DNA of 64,000 nucleotides, taken from contig DASTMP010000173.1 of assembly GCA_035714085.1 (NCBI GenBank), positions 1-64,000 on the forward strand, written 5' to 3'. The notes under the pieces are model-generated. The model made no database searches and was not told where the DNA came from. It saw only the letters and a program-made list of their open reading frames with translations. This stretch comes from JAJVID01 sp035714085 (GTDB lineage: Bacteria > Acidobacteriota > Blastocatellia > RBC074). Shown here piece by piece: positions 1-7,783 of the stretch. Made by a program: the position numbers and the translations under genes. The stretch's first letter is position 1, and each line of letters starts with the position of its first letter.

Positions 1-897
1 TTCCCCCGCTACCTCGTCGTCGAAATCAATCACGCCAATCCTTACTACGACGACTCCTACGCCGTCGATTCCGCCAACCTCGGCCCTTACGGCGAAGCCA
101 TCGAGACCGAGCTCATTCCCGCTATCGAAAAGCAATTCCGCGCCATCGGCCAGGGCTGGGCGCGCTTCGTGTGGGGAGGTTCCACCGGTGGTTGGGAATC
201 TCTCGCCGTCCAGGTCTTCTATCCCGATCACTACAACGGCGCGTTCGTCGCCTGCCCCGATCCCGTCGACTTCCACGCCTACACCAACATCAATCTTTAC
301 GAAGACAAAAACGCCTTCTACCTCGCAGGCCCGTTCACCCGCGTCGCGCAACCCACCTATCGCGACTATCTCGGCCGCGTCCTTGCCACCACGCAATCCG
401 CGAATCAATACGAGCTCGCGCTTGGCTCTCACACCCGTTCCGGCGAACAGTTCGACATTTGGCAAGCCGTCTACGGCCCCGTCGGTGCCGACGGCTACCC
501 GCAACCCATCTTCGACAAAGAAACCGGAGTCATCGACCAGAAAGTCGCCGACTATTGGAAGGAACACTACGATCTCACGGCGATTCTCCAGCGCGGATGG
601 CCCAAGCTCGGCCCACAGCTACGCGGGAAACTGCACATTTTCGTAGGCAGTGCCGACAATTACATGCTTAACGACGCCGTCTACCGCCTAGAAGACTTCC
701 TGAAGTCCACAACCAACCCGCCGTACGAAGGCGAAGTCCATTACGGCGACCGCGCCGAGCATTGTTGGAACGGCGATCATAACCTGCCCAATCACCTTTC
801 GCGGTTGAGATACAACGTGATGTACTTGCCGAAGATACTCGACCGCATCAAGAAGGCCGCTCCGGCCGGGGCTGATGTTAGCAGTTGGAGGTATTAA
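1..897 (+). CDS. Putative esterase, alpha/beta hydrolase (5' end missing)
   Basis: The frame is open from base 1, so the start lies outside the window; 298 residues are visible. The nucleophile elbow GGSTGGWES is at visible residues 59-67 with Ser61 as the probable nucleophile. A later VGSADN stretch could carry the acid, and the histidines in AEHCWNGDH are candidates for the base. This pattern fits the esterase D / enterochelin-esterase-like superfamily. Family members hydrolyse carboxylic esters; the substrate cannot be read here. The MgtC-like gene follows after 24 bp on the same strand, so cotranscription is possible. The fold is fairly certain and the precise family less so. Confidence 0.8.
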   Translation, partial: FPRYLVVEINHANPYYDDSYAVDSANLGPYGEAIETELIPAIEKQFRAIGQGWARFVWGGSTGGWESLAVQVFYPDHYNGAFVACPDPVDFHAYTNINLYEDKNAFYLAGPFTRVAQPTYRDYLGRVLATTQSANQYELALGSHTRSGEQFDIWQAVYGPVGADGYPQPIFDKETGVIDQKVADYWKEHYDLTAILQRGWPKLGPQLRGKLHIFVGSADNYMLNDAVYRLEDFLKSTTNPPYEGEVHYGDRAEHCWNGDHNLPNHLSRLRYNVMYLPKILDRIKKAAPAGADVSSWRY

Positions 898-921
898 CTC
901 TTCTGAAGACCCTTCTGAGAA

Positions 922-1431
922 ATGGATATCATCCTGGAAGAACTTACTGCCGGACTACCTGACGCGAGACAACTCGCCCGCATAGTCATCCGGCTGCTGT
1001 TAGCGATGCTGCTGGGCGGGATAGTGGGGTTCCAGCGGGAGCATACCGGCAAGCCGGCGGGGCTGCGCACGCATATGCTGGTCGCCCTGGGCGCGGCTTT
1101 GTTCGTGCTTGCGGCCGCTGAGACCGGAATGACTTCGGCTGATTTGTCGCGGGTGATTCAAGGGCTGGCGACAGGCATCGGCTTTCTCGGCGGCGGGGCC
1201 ATTCTCAAGCTGAGCGAGGAGCATCAAATTCGAGGGCTGACGTCGGCGGCGGCCATTTGGATGACTGCGGCCATCGGCGTGGCCGTGGGATTGGGCCGCC
1301 TCTGGATGGCGATTCTGAGCGTGTTTCTGACGTGGTTTATTCTTGCGGTCGTCGAAAAGATCGAACGCCGGATCAGCCCGCCTATGGCGGCAAGAGGTGA
1401 TGCCCCTGAGACGCAAGGCGAAGTTCAATAA
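922..1431 (+). CDS. MgtC/SapB family inner-membrane protein
   Basis: The 169-residue protein has the MgtC signature: GGIVGFQREH followed by AGLRTHMLVALGA, then GIGFLGGGAI in the next helix. Four to five hydrophobic segments fill most of the length, so it should sit in the inner membrane. MgtC-like proteins are linked to growth at low magnesium and to control of ATP synthase or phosphate uptake in several bacteria; the role here is not shown by the sequence. The length matches the short SapB-type members without a large C-terminal domain. ATG at 922 is the first start after the esterase stop and has only a weak Shine-Dalgarno. Confidence 0.88.
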   Translation: MDIILEELTAGLPDARQLARIVIRLLLAMLLGGIVGFQREHTGKPAGLRTHMLVALGAALFVLAAAETGMTSADLSRVIQGLATGIGFLGGGAILKLSEEHQIRGLTSAAAIWMTAAIGVAVGLGRLWMAILSVFLTWFILAVVEKIERRISPPMAARGDAPETQGEVQ

Positions 1432-1566
1432 CCTGTTGATCGCCGCGTTCTGTAAGGACAGCCAAGTGTGAAGCGCTATTGCGCACCAAAAAGATGCAAT
1501 TTATCCCACCGACTGTTACATTTTGCGTCAGAGTTCACGCCTGTAACCATCCATCAGGTTATTCTC

Positions 1567-1589
1567 TGTAGCTTTTCTCCACAGCTACA
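1567..1589. promoter_or_regulatory. Inverted repeat, candidate activator site 1
   Basis: TGTAGCT (1567-1573) and AGCTACA (1583-1589) are perfect 7-bp arms around 9 bases. The centre lies about 120-130 bp upstream of the sigma-54 -12 element, a usual place for an enhancer-binding-protein site. No T run follows, so a terminator for the MgtC-like gene is less likely but not excluded. Confidence 0.4.
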
Positions 1590-1596
1590 ACGCCAC

Positions 1597-1619
1597 GATT
1601 GTTGAATAAAGAAACAATC
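1597..1619. promoter_or_regulatory. Inverted repeat, candidate activator site 2
   Basis: GATTGTT (1597-1603) and AACAATC (1613-1619) are perfect 7-bp arms around 9 bases. The geometry equals that of the dyad at 1567-1589 and the two centres are 30 bp apart, close to three helical turns, although the arm sequences differ. Confidence 0.4.
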
Positions 1620-1695
1620 ATTAAGGCCGTTGGCGCTTGACCTACTGCCATTTAACGGGTGTTCCGCTTTTTGGGCAGGCGCGATATCGAGCCGC

Positions 1696-1710
1696 TGGCA
1701 TAGTCATTGC
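1696..1710 (+). promoter_or_regulatory. Sigma-54 (RpoN) type -24/-12 promoter
   Basis: The bases TGGCATAGTCATTGC match the sigma-54 consensus TGGCAC-N5-TTGC at all invariant positions. The GG (1697-1698) and GC (1709-1710) have the required 12-bp register. A transcript would start near 1721, leaving a leader of about 110 bases before ATG 1833. A sigma-54 activator gene lies in the window at 29539-31176, which shows that the organism uses this sigma factor; a direct link between the two is not shown. Confidence 0.65.
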
Positions 1711-1786
1711 CCTTTAACTCATTGACGAGGTAATCAAATCGTCTTAGACGCTGCCATGGAGTGGTGAAATGAGTGGTGAAAAACGG

Positions 1787-1822
1787 CGCCATAGGCCACA
1801 AGCCTATGGCGTCCACTTTTTT
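1787..1822 (+). promoter_or_regulatory. Leader hairpin with T run, possible attenuator
   Basis: CGCCATAGGC (1787-1796) pairs perfectly with GCCTATGGCG (1802-1811) around a 5-base loop, and a T-rich run ends at 1822. The Shine-Dalgarno GAGGGGAG of the next gene begins at 1823. The structure has the form of an intrinsic terminator inside the leader, so it could attenuate or protect the operon message. Confidence 0.5.
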
Positions 1823-1832
1823 GAGGGGAGAT

Positions 1833-2117
1833 ATGACGCTGATTTCATTTTTGCTGCTGTTGGTGATCGCGGGAATTTGCGGCGCGGTCGGCCAGGCGAT
1901 CGCCGGTTCTCAAGGAGGCATTCTGGTTTCGATCGCCGTAGGTTTTATCGGCGCGTTGATCGGCGTTTGGCTGTCGCACGCATTCGGCGTGAGCGAGATA
2001 TTCGCGGTGAAAATCGGCGGAAGGACGTTTCCGATTATCTGGTCAATTATAGGATCGGCTTTGTTCGCGGCGCTGATCGGGTTGCTAAGGCGCCGCCGAT
2101 ACAGCCGATACGTTTAA
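1833..2117 (+). CDS. GlsB/YeaQ/YmgE-type small membrane protein
   Basis: The 94-residue protein has three hydrophobic segments rich in Gly and Ala (LLLVIAGICGAVGQAIAG, a second near residues 30-50 and a third near 65-85) and a basic C-terminal tail, RRRRYSRYV. This is the layout of transglycosylase-associated, YeaQ/YmgE-like stress membrane proteins. ATG 1833 is chosen because GAGGGGAG lies just upstream and the protein then begins directly with the first membrane helix; a frame start at 1773 would place the leader hairpin inside the coding region. It is the first gene of a four-gene operon behind the sigma-54 promoter and probably acts in envelope stress, which is inference from the family. 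Confidence 0.82.
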   Translation: MTLISFLLLLVIAGICGAVGQAIAGSQGGILVSIAVGFIGALIGVWLSHAFGVSEIFAVKIGGRTFPIIWSIIGSALFAALIGLLRRRRYSRYV

Positions 2118-2128
2118 GGAGGAGGATT

Positions 2129-3292
2129 ATGGTTCATCATCTAAATCTGAAAAATGCGCTGACAATCGTTCTTGCGGTGACCGGTTTATGGCTGACGACC
2201 TCAGCGCAAACGCGGTCTGAGCGCTTTTCGCAAGGCTCCAGGTCTGGTTACTCGAACAATCGTCTGTCGGGCACGTGGCGGTTGAACGCCAGCCGCAGCG
2301 ACGACCCGAGCGCGGCGGCTGAACGCGCCACGCGCAATCTGGACGTCAACGATCGGCAACGCGCGCGGGAGAACTTGTTGCGCCGGTTGGGAGCGCCGAG
2401 CGCGCTGGCGATTGATCGCCGCGGGCGCACGGTGACGATGGCTTCTTCGCGAGGCCCGCAAGTCACATTCGAAGCCGATGGAATCGAGACCAGCGAAACT
2501 CTGCGTAACGGTCATCAGCGTCGCACGCGCTCTACGATCTCCGGGGAGCGGCTGACGGTGCGAACTTCGGGTGACCGAGGCAGCGATTATCAAGTCGTTT
2601 TCGAGCCGTTGGAGGGAGGCCGCAGGCTGCGCGTGACACGCAGTCTTTACACAGAACGTCTTAATCAAGAGGTGGTGGCGCGAAGCGTCTATGATCGAGT
2701 TTCTGACGTCGCGCAACTCGATCTCGATCGTGACCCGCCGGACGCCTCGCCGGCGCGAGGCGACTTCATTGTGCCTGACGGAGCTATGCTGACGGCAAGG
2801 CTCACGCAGCAATTGAGCACCAAACAATCGCGCGAAGGCGACCGTTTTACTTTGAACGTGATCGAGCCGGGGCAGTATAGGGGCGCGGTGATCGAAGGCG
2901 TGGTGGCGAGCTCGGATCGCTCCGGACGCGTCTCGGGGCGGGCGGCTTTGACGCTTGATTTCGAGCGTATCAGGATGCGGGACGGCCGGACATATGGCTT
3001 CGCCGGAACCATTGAAAACGCAGCGCTCCCGAATGGCGAGAATGTGCGCGTAGATCGGGAAGGAAACGTGAAGGAGGACGACAGCCAGACATCGCGCACC
3101 GTGTCGCGATCGGCGATCGGCGGCGCGATCGGCGCCCTCATTGGCGCAATCGCCGGCGGCGGTAAAGGCGCCGCCATCGGCGCGGCTGTCGGAGTCGGCG
3201 CCGGCGCCGGTTCCGTCTTCATTGAAGGTCGCGACGATCTAGACCTGCCGAGCGGCACGGAAATTTCTATCCGGGCCAGCGCGCCGAGGTAA
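2129..3292 (+). CDS. Secreted protein with C-terminal glycine zipper
   Basis: ATG 2129 follows the strong site AAGGAGGAGG. The 387-residue product begins with a signal peptide (hydrophobic core LTIVLAVTGLWLTTSA, likely cut after SAQ). The middle is polar and Arg-rich, and a segment near residue 210 starts VPDGAMLTARLTQQLSTK. The C-terminal region is a Gly/Ala-rich zipper (GGAIGALIGAIAGGGKGAA) of the kind that inserts in or packs at membranes. No catalytic motif is visible. The same frame stays open back to 1769, but that stretch overlaps the membrane-protein gene and contains the leader hairpin, so it is not counted. An envelope role beside SYLF and BON proteins is inferred. Confidence 0.75.
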   Translation: MVHHLNLKNALTIVLAVTGLWLTTSAQTRSERFSQGSRSGYSNNRLSGTWRLNASRSDDPSAAAERATRNLDVNDRQRARENLLRRLGAPSALAIDRRGRTVTMASSRGPQVTFEADGIETSETLRNGHQRRTRSTISGERLTVRTSGDRGSDYQVVFEPLEGGRRLRVTRSLYTERLNQEVVARSVYDRVSDVAQLDLDRDPPDASPARGDFIVPDGAMLTARLTQQLSTKQSREGDRFTLNVIEPGQYRGAVIEGVVASSDRSGRVSGRAALTLDFERIRMRDGRTYGFAGTIENAALPNGENVRVDREGNVKEDDSQTSRTVSRSAIGGAIGALIGAIAGGGKGAAIGAAVGVGAGAGSVFIEGRDDLDLPSGTEISIRASAPR

Positions 3293-3371
3293 TAGTCGCA
3301 TTCGAATTTGAAGTAAGTACAACTTGTTTAGTGGGATGAATTCCAACGATCGATTCATAAGAGGAGGACAA

Positions 3372-4106
3372 ATGTATAAAGGGTCAATATGCGCGATCGG
3401 AATGGCCATCGGACTTTTTCTGAGCGGCGCCGTGTCCGCCCAAGATAATGTCGGCCCAAATAAAGTCGGAAAGAAGCTGAAGGATGAAACGCAACAATCT
3501 GCGAAATCGGCGAAAGTTTTGCGAGAGATTATGGAAACGCCCGATAAGGAAATACCTGAGGACCTGCTGGCCAAGGCGGAATGCGTGGCGGTTTTTCCGT
3601 CAGTAATTAAGGCTGGCTTTATCGTCGGCGGGCGAGGGGGGCGCGGAGTGGCGAGTTGCCGCACTCCCGCTGGCTGGAGCGCGCCGGCCTATTTCAACCT
3701 GGGCGGCGGCAGCTTCGGTCTGCAAATCGGCGCGGAATCAACTGACTTCGTGCTTCTGTTTATGAACAGTGACGGCTTGAACAGCCTGCTCTCCAACAAA
3801 TTCACCCTGGGGGCCGACGCGTCGGTCGCCGCAGGGCCGGTGGGTCGCGCAGCCGGGGCGGAAACAGACGCCGTGATGAAGGCTAAGATCCTATCGTATT
3901 CTCGCAGCCGCGGCCTATTCGCCGGGCTGGAATTGAAAGGGGTCGTGATCACTCCCGATGAGGGCGATATGCGCGACGTGTATGGCAAGGGAGTCACTGC
4001 CAAAGAAGTCTTGAAGGAGAATAAGTACACAGCGCCGGAAGGTGTGCGCGAGTTTCCGCAAACATTGAGTCATTATTCAACGCGCAGAGTAAAAGCGGAA
4101 AGATAG
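3372..4106 (+). CDS. SYLF/Ysc84-type lipid-binding protein
   Basis: ATG 3372 follows AGAGGAGGAC. The 244-residue product has a signal peptide (MYKGSICAIGMAIGLFLSG, cut near VSAQ) and a SYLF-type domain. Features that fit are the helical segment with PEDLLAKAECVAVFPSVIKAG, the glycine-rich FIVGGRGGRG, the conserved PAYFNLGGGSFGLQIGAES, and a late YSRSRGLFAGLELKG. SYLF (DUF500/Ysc84) domains bind phosphoinositides in eukaryotes; bacterial secreted members are poorly characterised but recur with BON proteins, as here. It lies third in the operon and is probably periplasmic or peripheral to a membrane. Confidence 0.88.
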   Translation: MYKGSICAIGMAIGLFLSGAVSAQDNVGPNKVGKKLKDETQQSAKSAKVLREIMETPDKEIPEDLLAKAECVAVFPSVIKAGFIVGGRGGRGVASCRTPAGWSAPAYFNLGGGSFGLQIGAESTDFVLLFMNSDGLNSLLSNKFTLGADASVAAGPVGRAAGAETDAVMKAKILSYSRSRGLFAGLELKGVVITPDEGDMRDVYGKGVTAKEVLKENKYTAPEGVREFPQTLSHYSTRRVKAER

Positions 4107-4145
4107 AGCGCAAGACAAATCAATCAATTTAACGAGGGAGGAGAT

Positions 4146-4790
4146 ATGCGAAAATTATTTTTGGCGTCATTCATTGTTACTGCATTAGGCCTGGCCCTGA
4201 TGGCTTGCGGCCCGGCTGAGCCCGTTGACTCGACGAGCAAACCTGCGACGAAGGTGGCCGACTCGGAATTGGAGAACAAAATCAAGGCCATGCTTGATTC
4301 GGATGCGCGGCTCAAAGCGTCGGATCTGAGTGTCAGCGCCGATGCTGACAAAAATGAGGCTATCATCTCCGGCGTGGTGGAAACACAGTCCCTGCGGACT
4401 AAAGCGGTCAATCTGGCCAAAGAGACCAGTCCCGGAATAATCCTCACCGACAAAATTGATGTCAAACCGCGTGAGTTGACGCGCGGGGAATTCACCGAAG
4501 AGCGCGCGCGTGAGGAAAAGGAGAAAGCCAGTGGGAAAGGCGAGAAGCTGGGCGATTCGATGGAGGACGCTTGGATTCACACGAAACTCGTCGCCAAGTT
4601 CATAGGCGACGCCGATACGCCGGAGCGTAAGATCAATGTAGACGTGGTCAACAACGTCGTCACTTTGCGCGGCATGGTGGATACCGCCGAACAAAGAGCT
4701 GAGGCCGAGCGCATAGCCGGAAATACGGAGGGCGTCAAGCGCGTCGTCAATCAGCTTAAAGTTGGAATCGCCAGCAAGCCCTCCAAGTAA
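4146..4790 (+). CDS. BON-domain lipoprotein (two BON domains)
   Basis: The 214-residue product starts at ATG 4146 after GAGGGAGGAGAT. The lipobox LMAC puts the lipidated cysteine at residue 21. Two BON domains can be seen, about residues 40-108 and 138-206. Each starts with a LENKIKAML or WIHTKLVAK helix, followed by a strand pair with a central Gly (ISGVVETQ, LRGMVDTAEQR). BON domains bind phospholipid membranes, and OsmY-type proteins with two of them protect the envelope during osmotic stress. The residues between the domains are highly charged (EERAREEKEKASG). It is the last gene of the operon and ends before a strong terminator. Confidence 0.9.
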   Translation: MRKLFLASFIVTALGLALMACGPAEPVDSTSKPATKVADSELENKIKAMLDSDARLKASDLSVSADADKNEAIISGVVETQSLRTKAVNLAKETSPGIILTDKIDVKPRELTRGEFTEERAREEKEKASGKGEKLGDSMEDAWIHTKLVAKFIGDADTPERKINVDVVNNVVTLRGMVDTAEQRAEAERIAGNTEGVKRVVNQLKVGIASKPSK

Positions 4791-4949
4791 GATTGCCCCG
4801 CTGCGGCGCGTGGGCGGCGGTTGACCTGCGCGCAACCGCTTGTTCACGCGCTGCGGCGTCATTGTCCCGAAATATGTAGGGCTTTGATCCTTTTCGTTTT
4901 GTAACTGAGTTTCAGGGGAGTTAACTCCAGTCCGGGGTTGAGCAAAAAG

Positions 4950-4979
4950 AACCACGGGGACCACGGGTTCCCCGTGGTT
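4950..4979. terminator. Bidirectional hairpin between convergent genes
   Basis: AACCACGGGGA (4950-4960) pairs perfectly over 11 bp with TCCCCGTGGTT (4969-4979) around an 8-base loop. It sits between the convergent BON lipoprotein and TetR genes, with an A-rich flank on the left side that gives a U run to minus-strand transcripts. Confidence 0.7.
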
Positions 4980-5016
4980 GGGCCTCTTCTTAGTTCAATT
5001 CAAGACCGGGATTAAG

Positions 5017-5658
5017 TTAACGTTGGGGCGCGAAGTGCGGGCGCAGCAGTCCGCCGAGGGTGATCTTGCTTATCTCTTCGACTATCTGTTCGGGCGCCAA
5101 CCGGCCGTCGGGATGGTACCAGCGCGAAAGCCACAGGATCGCGCCGAGCAAACTGAAGGTCGCCACCGTCACGTCCACTTCTCTCAACTTTCCTTCCTTC
5201 TTGAGCTGCTTGAGCGTATTGCGGATCAGGTCGACATAAGCGCGCTTCCGCTTGTCGATCTCGCGACGATGTTCGGGGGTCAGCCCTGCGGTCTCTTCCA
5301 CGACGATCGTGACCGGGTTGTAGCCTTGCGGCGTGATGTGGCTGATGATCAGCCGCGCATGGCTGGTGATGATCGCGCGCAGCCTCGATTCGGCGTCAGC
5401 GATGGCGCGCGCCGGAAAGATCACGTTTTCATCGAGCTCATCCATGCCGAAGTTCATGATGCGGAAGAGCAAGTCTCTCTTCCCCTCGATGTGATGATAG
5501 ACGCCCGCCTTGGTAAGCCCGACGGCTTCGGCGATGTCGTTCATGGATGTGGCGTCATAGCCCTTTTCGCAAATGAGCAGGGCCGCCGCGCGGTAAATCT
5601 CCCCCAGACGATCCGTTTCGTCCGAGGCGGACGGCTTAAATGGTGTTTTCGTTCTCAA
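5017..5658 (-). CDS. TetR/AcrR family transcriptional regulator
   Basis: The N-terminal HTH is clear: an IYRAAALLICEKGYDATSM helix pair followed by NDIAEAVGLTKAGVYHHIEG. The C-terminal ligand domain is helical and resembles TetR_C members used in acyl-CoA or aromatic control. TTG 5658 is chosen as the start because AGGAG lies 8 bases before it and the TTG overlaps the TGA of the upstream esterase gene (TTGA), which suggests translational coupling; an earlier in-frame TTG at 5682 lacks this. It is last in a minus-strand run that begins at 12550 and may control that run. The product is about 213 residues. Confidence 0.87.
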   Translation of the reverse strand: MRTKTPFKPSASDETDRLGEIYRAAALLICEKGYDATSMNDIAEAVGLTKAGVYHHIEGKRDLLFRIMNFGMDELDENVIFPARAIADAESRLRAIITSHARLIISHITPQGYNPVTIVVEETAGLTPEHRREIDKRKRAYVDLIRNTLKQLKKEGKLREVDVTVATFSLLGAILWLSRWYHPDGRLAPEQIVEEISKITLGGLLRPHFAPQR

Positions 5659-7247
5659 TGTCGTTTCTCCTGATTTTCGCAAACGAAGCTCTGAGCGTCG
5701 TCAGGATTTCCGGTCCCGTTATACTTCGCAACCTGCGGATATGGGCACAGCGGCCGCGTTCGGGCGGCCTTTCCGTCGCGGCTCTGCGAGGCGACGATCT
5801 GTTTAGGCGCGACGCCCTTCTCAACCCACTCGATCAGCGCGGTCAGAAAATCGCATTGATCGGCGCCGACTCCGCCGCGACAATGAGCCATTCCAGGAAC
5901 CATGAACAGCCTGAAGAAGTCCGTGGTTGACGGCCCGAAGCGCGCGCTCACTTTCTCGTAGTAATCAACGCCCATCATCGGATTCAACGCCGTGTCGGCC
6001 CAGCCGAAATACATGACGATCTTACCTCCGCGCGTTTTGAAGCGTGTGAGGTCGGGATTCTTCGCGTCGAGGATGTCGCTGATCGCCTGAAGCTTCGGGA
6101 TGTCGGTCTCGAGGTTGAACGACTTGAAGTCGTAATTGGGATCGGGCTTCGGAAAAGCGAGATAGCGGAAGAAGCTCTCGGCGAAGCTGTAAGAGATCGA
6201 GCGCCCCGCCGGCGAGGGCGAGATGATCCAGTTGGCCCAGATACTTTGGGTGGGCGCTCCGATCTCGGCGCCTATCGGCTGTCCCCAGAAAACTCTCTTG
6301 CCGCCGCTCTCAGCTCCGCGGTAAATGACGTTGAGCGTACGAATCTGCGCCGCGGTGAAGCAGTCTTTTCCGTCAACGTCATTGGCGCAAACCGGCGACT
6401 CTTTGGCCGGATCGAAATCGCATCGTCGGGGATCGTCAATCAATCCGTCAACCAGGCCGTCGGCGCCGTCGCATTTCGCATAGACGCGCTCGGCGATGAG
6501 CTTCAACTTCTCTAGCGGAACCGGTGCGGCTTCGAGCGCGCGAATCGACGGAACGTAATTGGTCATCGTGCCCGTTAAATCGAGCACCGGCGCGCCGACG
6601 ACTATGCCGTCGAAATCGTCAGGGAAGCGCTGGGCCGAGATCAAACCCTGCCTGCCTCCGGTGGAACACCCGTCGAAATAAGACCGCGCGGGGGCATTGC
6701 CGTAATACTCGCGGATGATCCGCTTCGAGGTATCGGCCGTGACGTGGACGGCTCGGAAGGCGTAATCGAGCAGTTTCTGCCGATTGACGGCGAATGTCCC
6801 GAGCGGTTCGTTGAGGGCGTCATGGCCGGTGTTGGTCTGGGCGACGGCGAAGCGGGCCTTGAGCGCCGTGTTTCGAGTATTGACGCGTTGCGGCGCTGTG
6901 AGCGTCTCGCCCGCATACCCGCCGTTCCCGAACATATAAAACCGGTTATTCCAGGACGATGGCAGACTCAGCTCAAAGCGCACCTCCGGCAGAATCTGTC
7001 CCGTGACGTGGCAATATTCCGGCAGGTCGCCGGAAGCCGGAACCAGCGCCGCCGTCTCGATCGAGAACTCATACCCGCTCAGGCTCACGAGCGCGCCGCA
7101 TCCGACTTCGGCCCGTTTCGGTTTAACGACGGCTCCGTCATTGAGCGACGGCTTCCAATCTCTGAACTGAACGCCATTCTGCGCCAGCGCAGACGAGGTT
7201 GACGATAGAAGGAGCGAAACCAGGAGAATGATGGATCGTCTGTTCAT
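5655..7247 (-). CDS. Tannase/feruloyl esterase family hydrolase
   Basis: The 530-residue secreted protein has a signal peptide ending ALA-QN. The nucleophile motif GCSTGGRQG carries the serine, with a neighbouring Cys that normally pairs with a Cys beside the catalytic histidine; here MAHCRGG supplies both His and Cys. The acid is probably the Asp in GWADTALNP. The family cleaves gallate or hydroxycinnamate esters, and some members cleave MHET-like aromatic esters. The start ATG overlaps the cytochrome c stop as ATGA. The neighbouring cytochrome c, ThDP enzyme and TetR genes suggest a role in using plant aromatic esters, which is inference. Confidence 0.9.
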   Translation of the reverse strand: MNRRSIILLVSLLLSSTSSALAQNGVQFRDWKPSLNDGAVVKPKRAEVGCGALVSLSGYEFSIETAALVPASGDLPEYCHVTGQILPEVRFELSLPSSWNNRFYMFGNGGYAGETLTAPQRVNTRNTALKARFAVAQTNTGHDALNEPLGTFAVNRQKLLDYAFRAVHVTADTSKRIIREYYGNAPARSYFDGCSTGGRQGLISAQRFPDDFDGIVVGAPVLDLTGTMTNYVPSIRALEAAPVPLEKLKLIAERVYAKCDGADGLVDGLIDDPRRCDFDPAKESPVCANDVDGKDCFTAAQIRTLNVIYRGAESGGKRVFWGQPIGAEIGAPTQSIWANWIISPSPAGRSISYSFAESFFRYLAFPKPDPNYDFKSFNLETDIPKLQAISDILDAKNPDLTRFKTRGGKIVMYFGWADTALNPMMGVDYYEKVSARFGPSTTDFFRLFMVPGMAHCRGGVGADQCDFLTALIEWVEKGVAPKQIVASQSRDGKAARTRPLCPYPQVAKYNGTGNPDDAQSFVCENQEKRH

Positions 7248-7783
7248 TTTTCACTACTCGCTTTCGATGGCTTCGGTCCGATGCTGCGAATGTAGTTGAC
7301 GACTTGCCAGATCTGCTTCTCTGTGAGCTTCTCTTTGTAAGCCAGCATGTCAGCCGACACGCCGTCGCGGATGACGACGAAGATTTCGCCATCGGTCGAG
7401 CCGTGGTCCCAGGCGTCGTCGGTCAGATCGGAGGGCTCGCCGCCTGAAAGCGCCATGCCGCCGTCGCCTTTGCCGTTCGGACCGTGGCACGCGGCGCAAT
7501 GGCGTTGATAGAGTTTCTTCCCGGCTTCGACGGATTCGGCGTTCTGCGGCTCGGGATTCTTGAGTTTCTGCGCTTCGAGATTACGGCGTGGCTCCTGAGC
7601 CTGCGCGCCTGGGTTACGGTACGGGGAGCGTGAGCGACCTGAACCTCCCGAACCGCACTCCTTGCCGAGGCTCAGGTCGCTCACGCTCCCCGTACCGTAC
7701 CAGGCCATCATGACTACCGCAAAAATGCATAAGACCCTCGCCGACAAACGGCGCGCGGCGCCTCTGCTATTCCTGAGGGACAT
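7244..7783 (-). CDS. Secreted single-haem cytochrome c
   Basis: The C-terminal domain (about residues 85-170) is a class I cytochrome c with CAACH as haem attachment, a conserved GKGDG loop, a Met ligand candidate in SADMLAYKEKLT and a final WQVVNYIRSIG helix. The N-terminus is a signal-peptide-like segment (RVLCIFAVVMMAW). Between it and the Gln/Glu-rich linker, about 28 residues are encoded by a palindromic repeat (7615-7699), which is out of character for the family. The start overlaps the end of the upstream gene by 17 bases and the stop overlaps the tannase start (ATGA). It may pass electrons from a periplasmic reaction of the pathway. Confidence 0.88.
   Translation of the reverse strand: MSLRNSRGAARRLSARVLCIFAVVMMAWYGTGSVSDLSLGKECGSGGSGRSRSPYRNPGAQAQEPRRNLEAQKLKNPEPQNAESVEAGKKLYQRHCAACHGPNGKGDGGMALSGGEPSDLTDDAWDHGSTDGEIFVVIRDGVSADMLAYKEKLTEKQIWQVVNYIRSIGPKPSKASSEK
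7615..7699. repeat. Palindromic repeat, family A, copy 1 (inside a gene)
   Basis: A 28-bp left arm at 7615-7642 (core TACGGTACGGGGAGCGTGAG) is the exact reverse complement of 7672-7699. After one mismatch the stem continues for 4 bp, leaving a 19-base loop. A close relative lies at 40735-40828. This copy lies in frame inside the cytochrome c gene. Confidence 0.9.

Larger units (their letters stand above)
1432..1832. other. Gene-free regulatory stretch before the envelope operon
   Basis: No reading frame here looks coding. The stretch holds two dyads of equal geometry (1567-1589 and 1597-1619), a sigma-54-type promoter (1696-1710), a direct repeat of GAGTGGTGAAA (1759-1769 and 1771-1781) and a strong hairpin (1787-1811) just before the ribosome binding site of the next gene. 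It therefore looks like the control region of the 1833-4790 operon. Confidence 0.7.

Noticed and set aside
1769..3292. A 507-codon plus-strand frame
   Set aside because: Its first 120 codons overlap the small membrane-protein gene and the leader hairpin, and look Arg-rich and non-coding. The real gene starts at 2129 after AAGGAGGAGG with a signal peptide.
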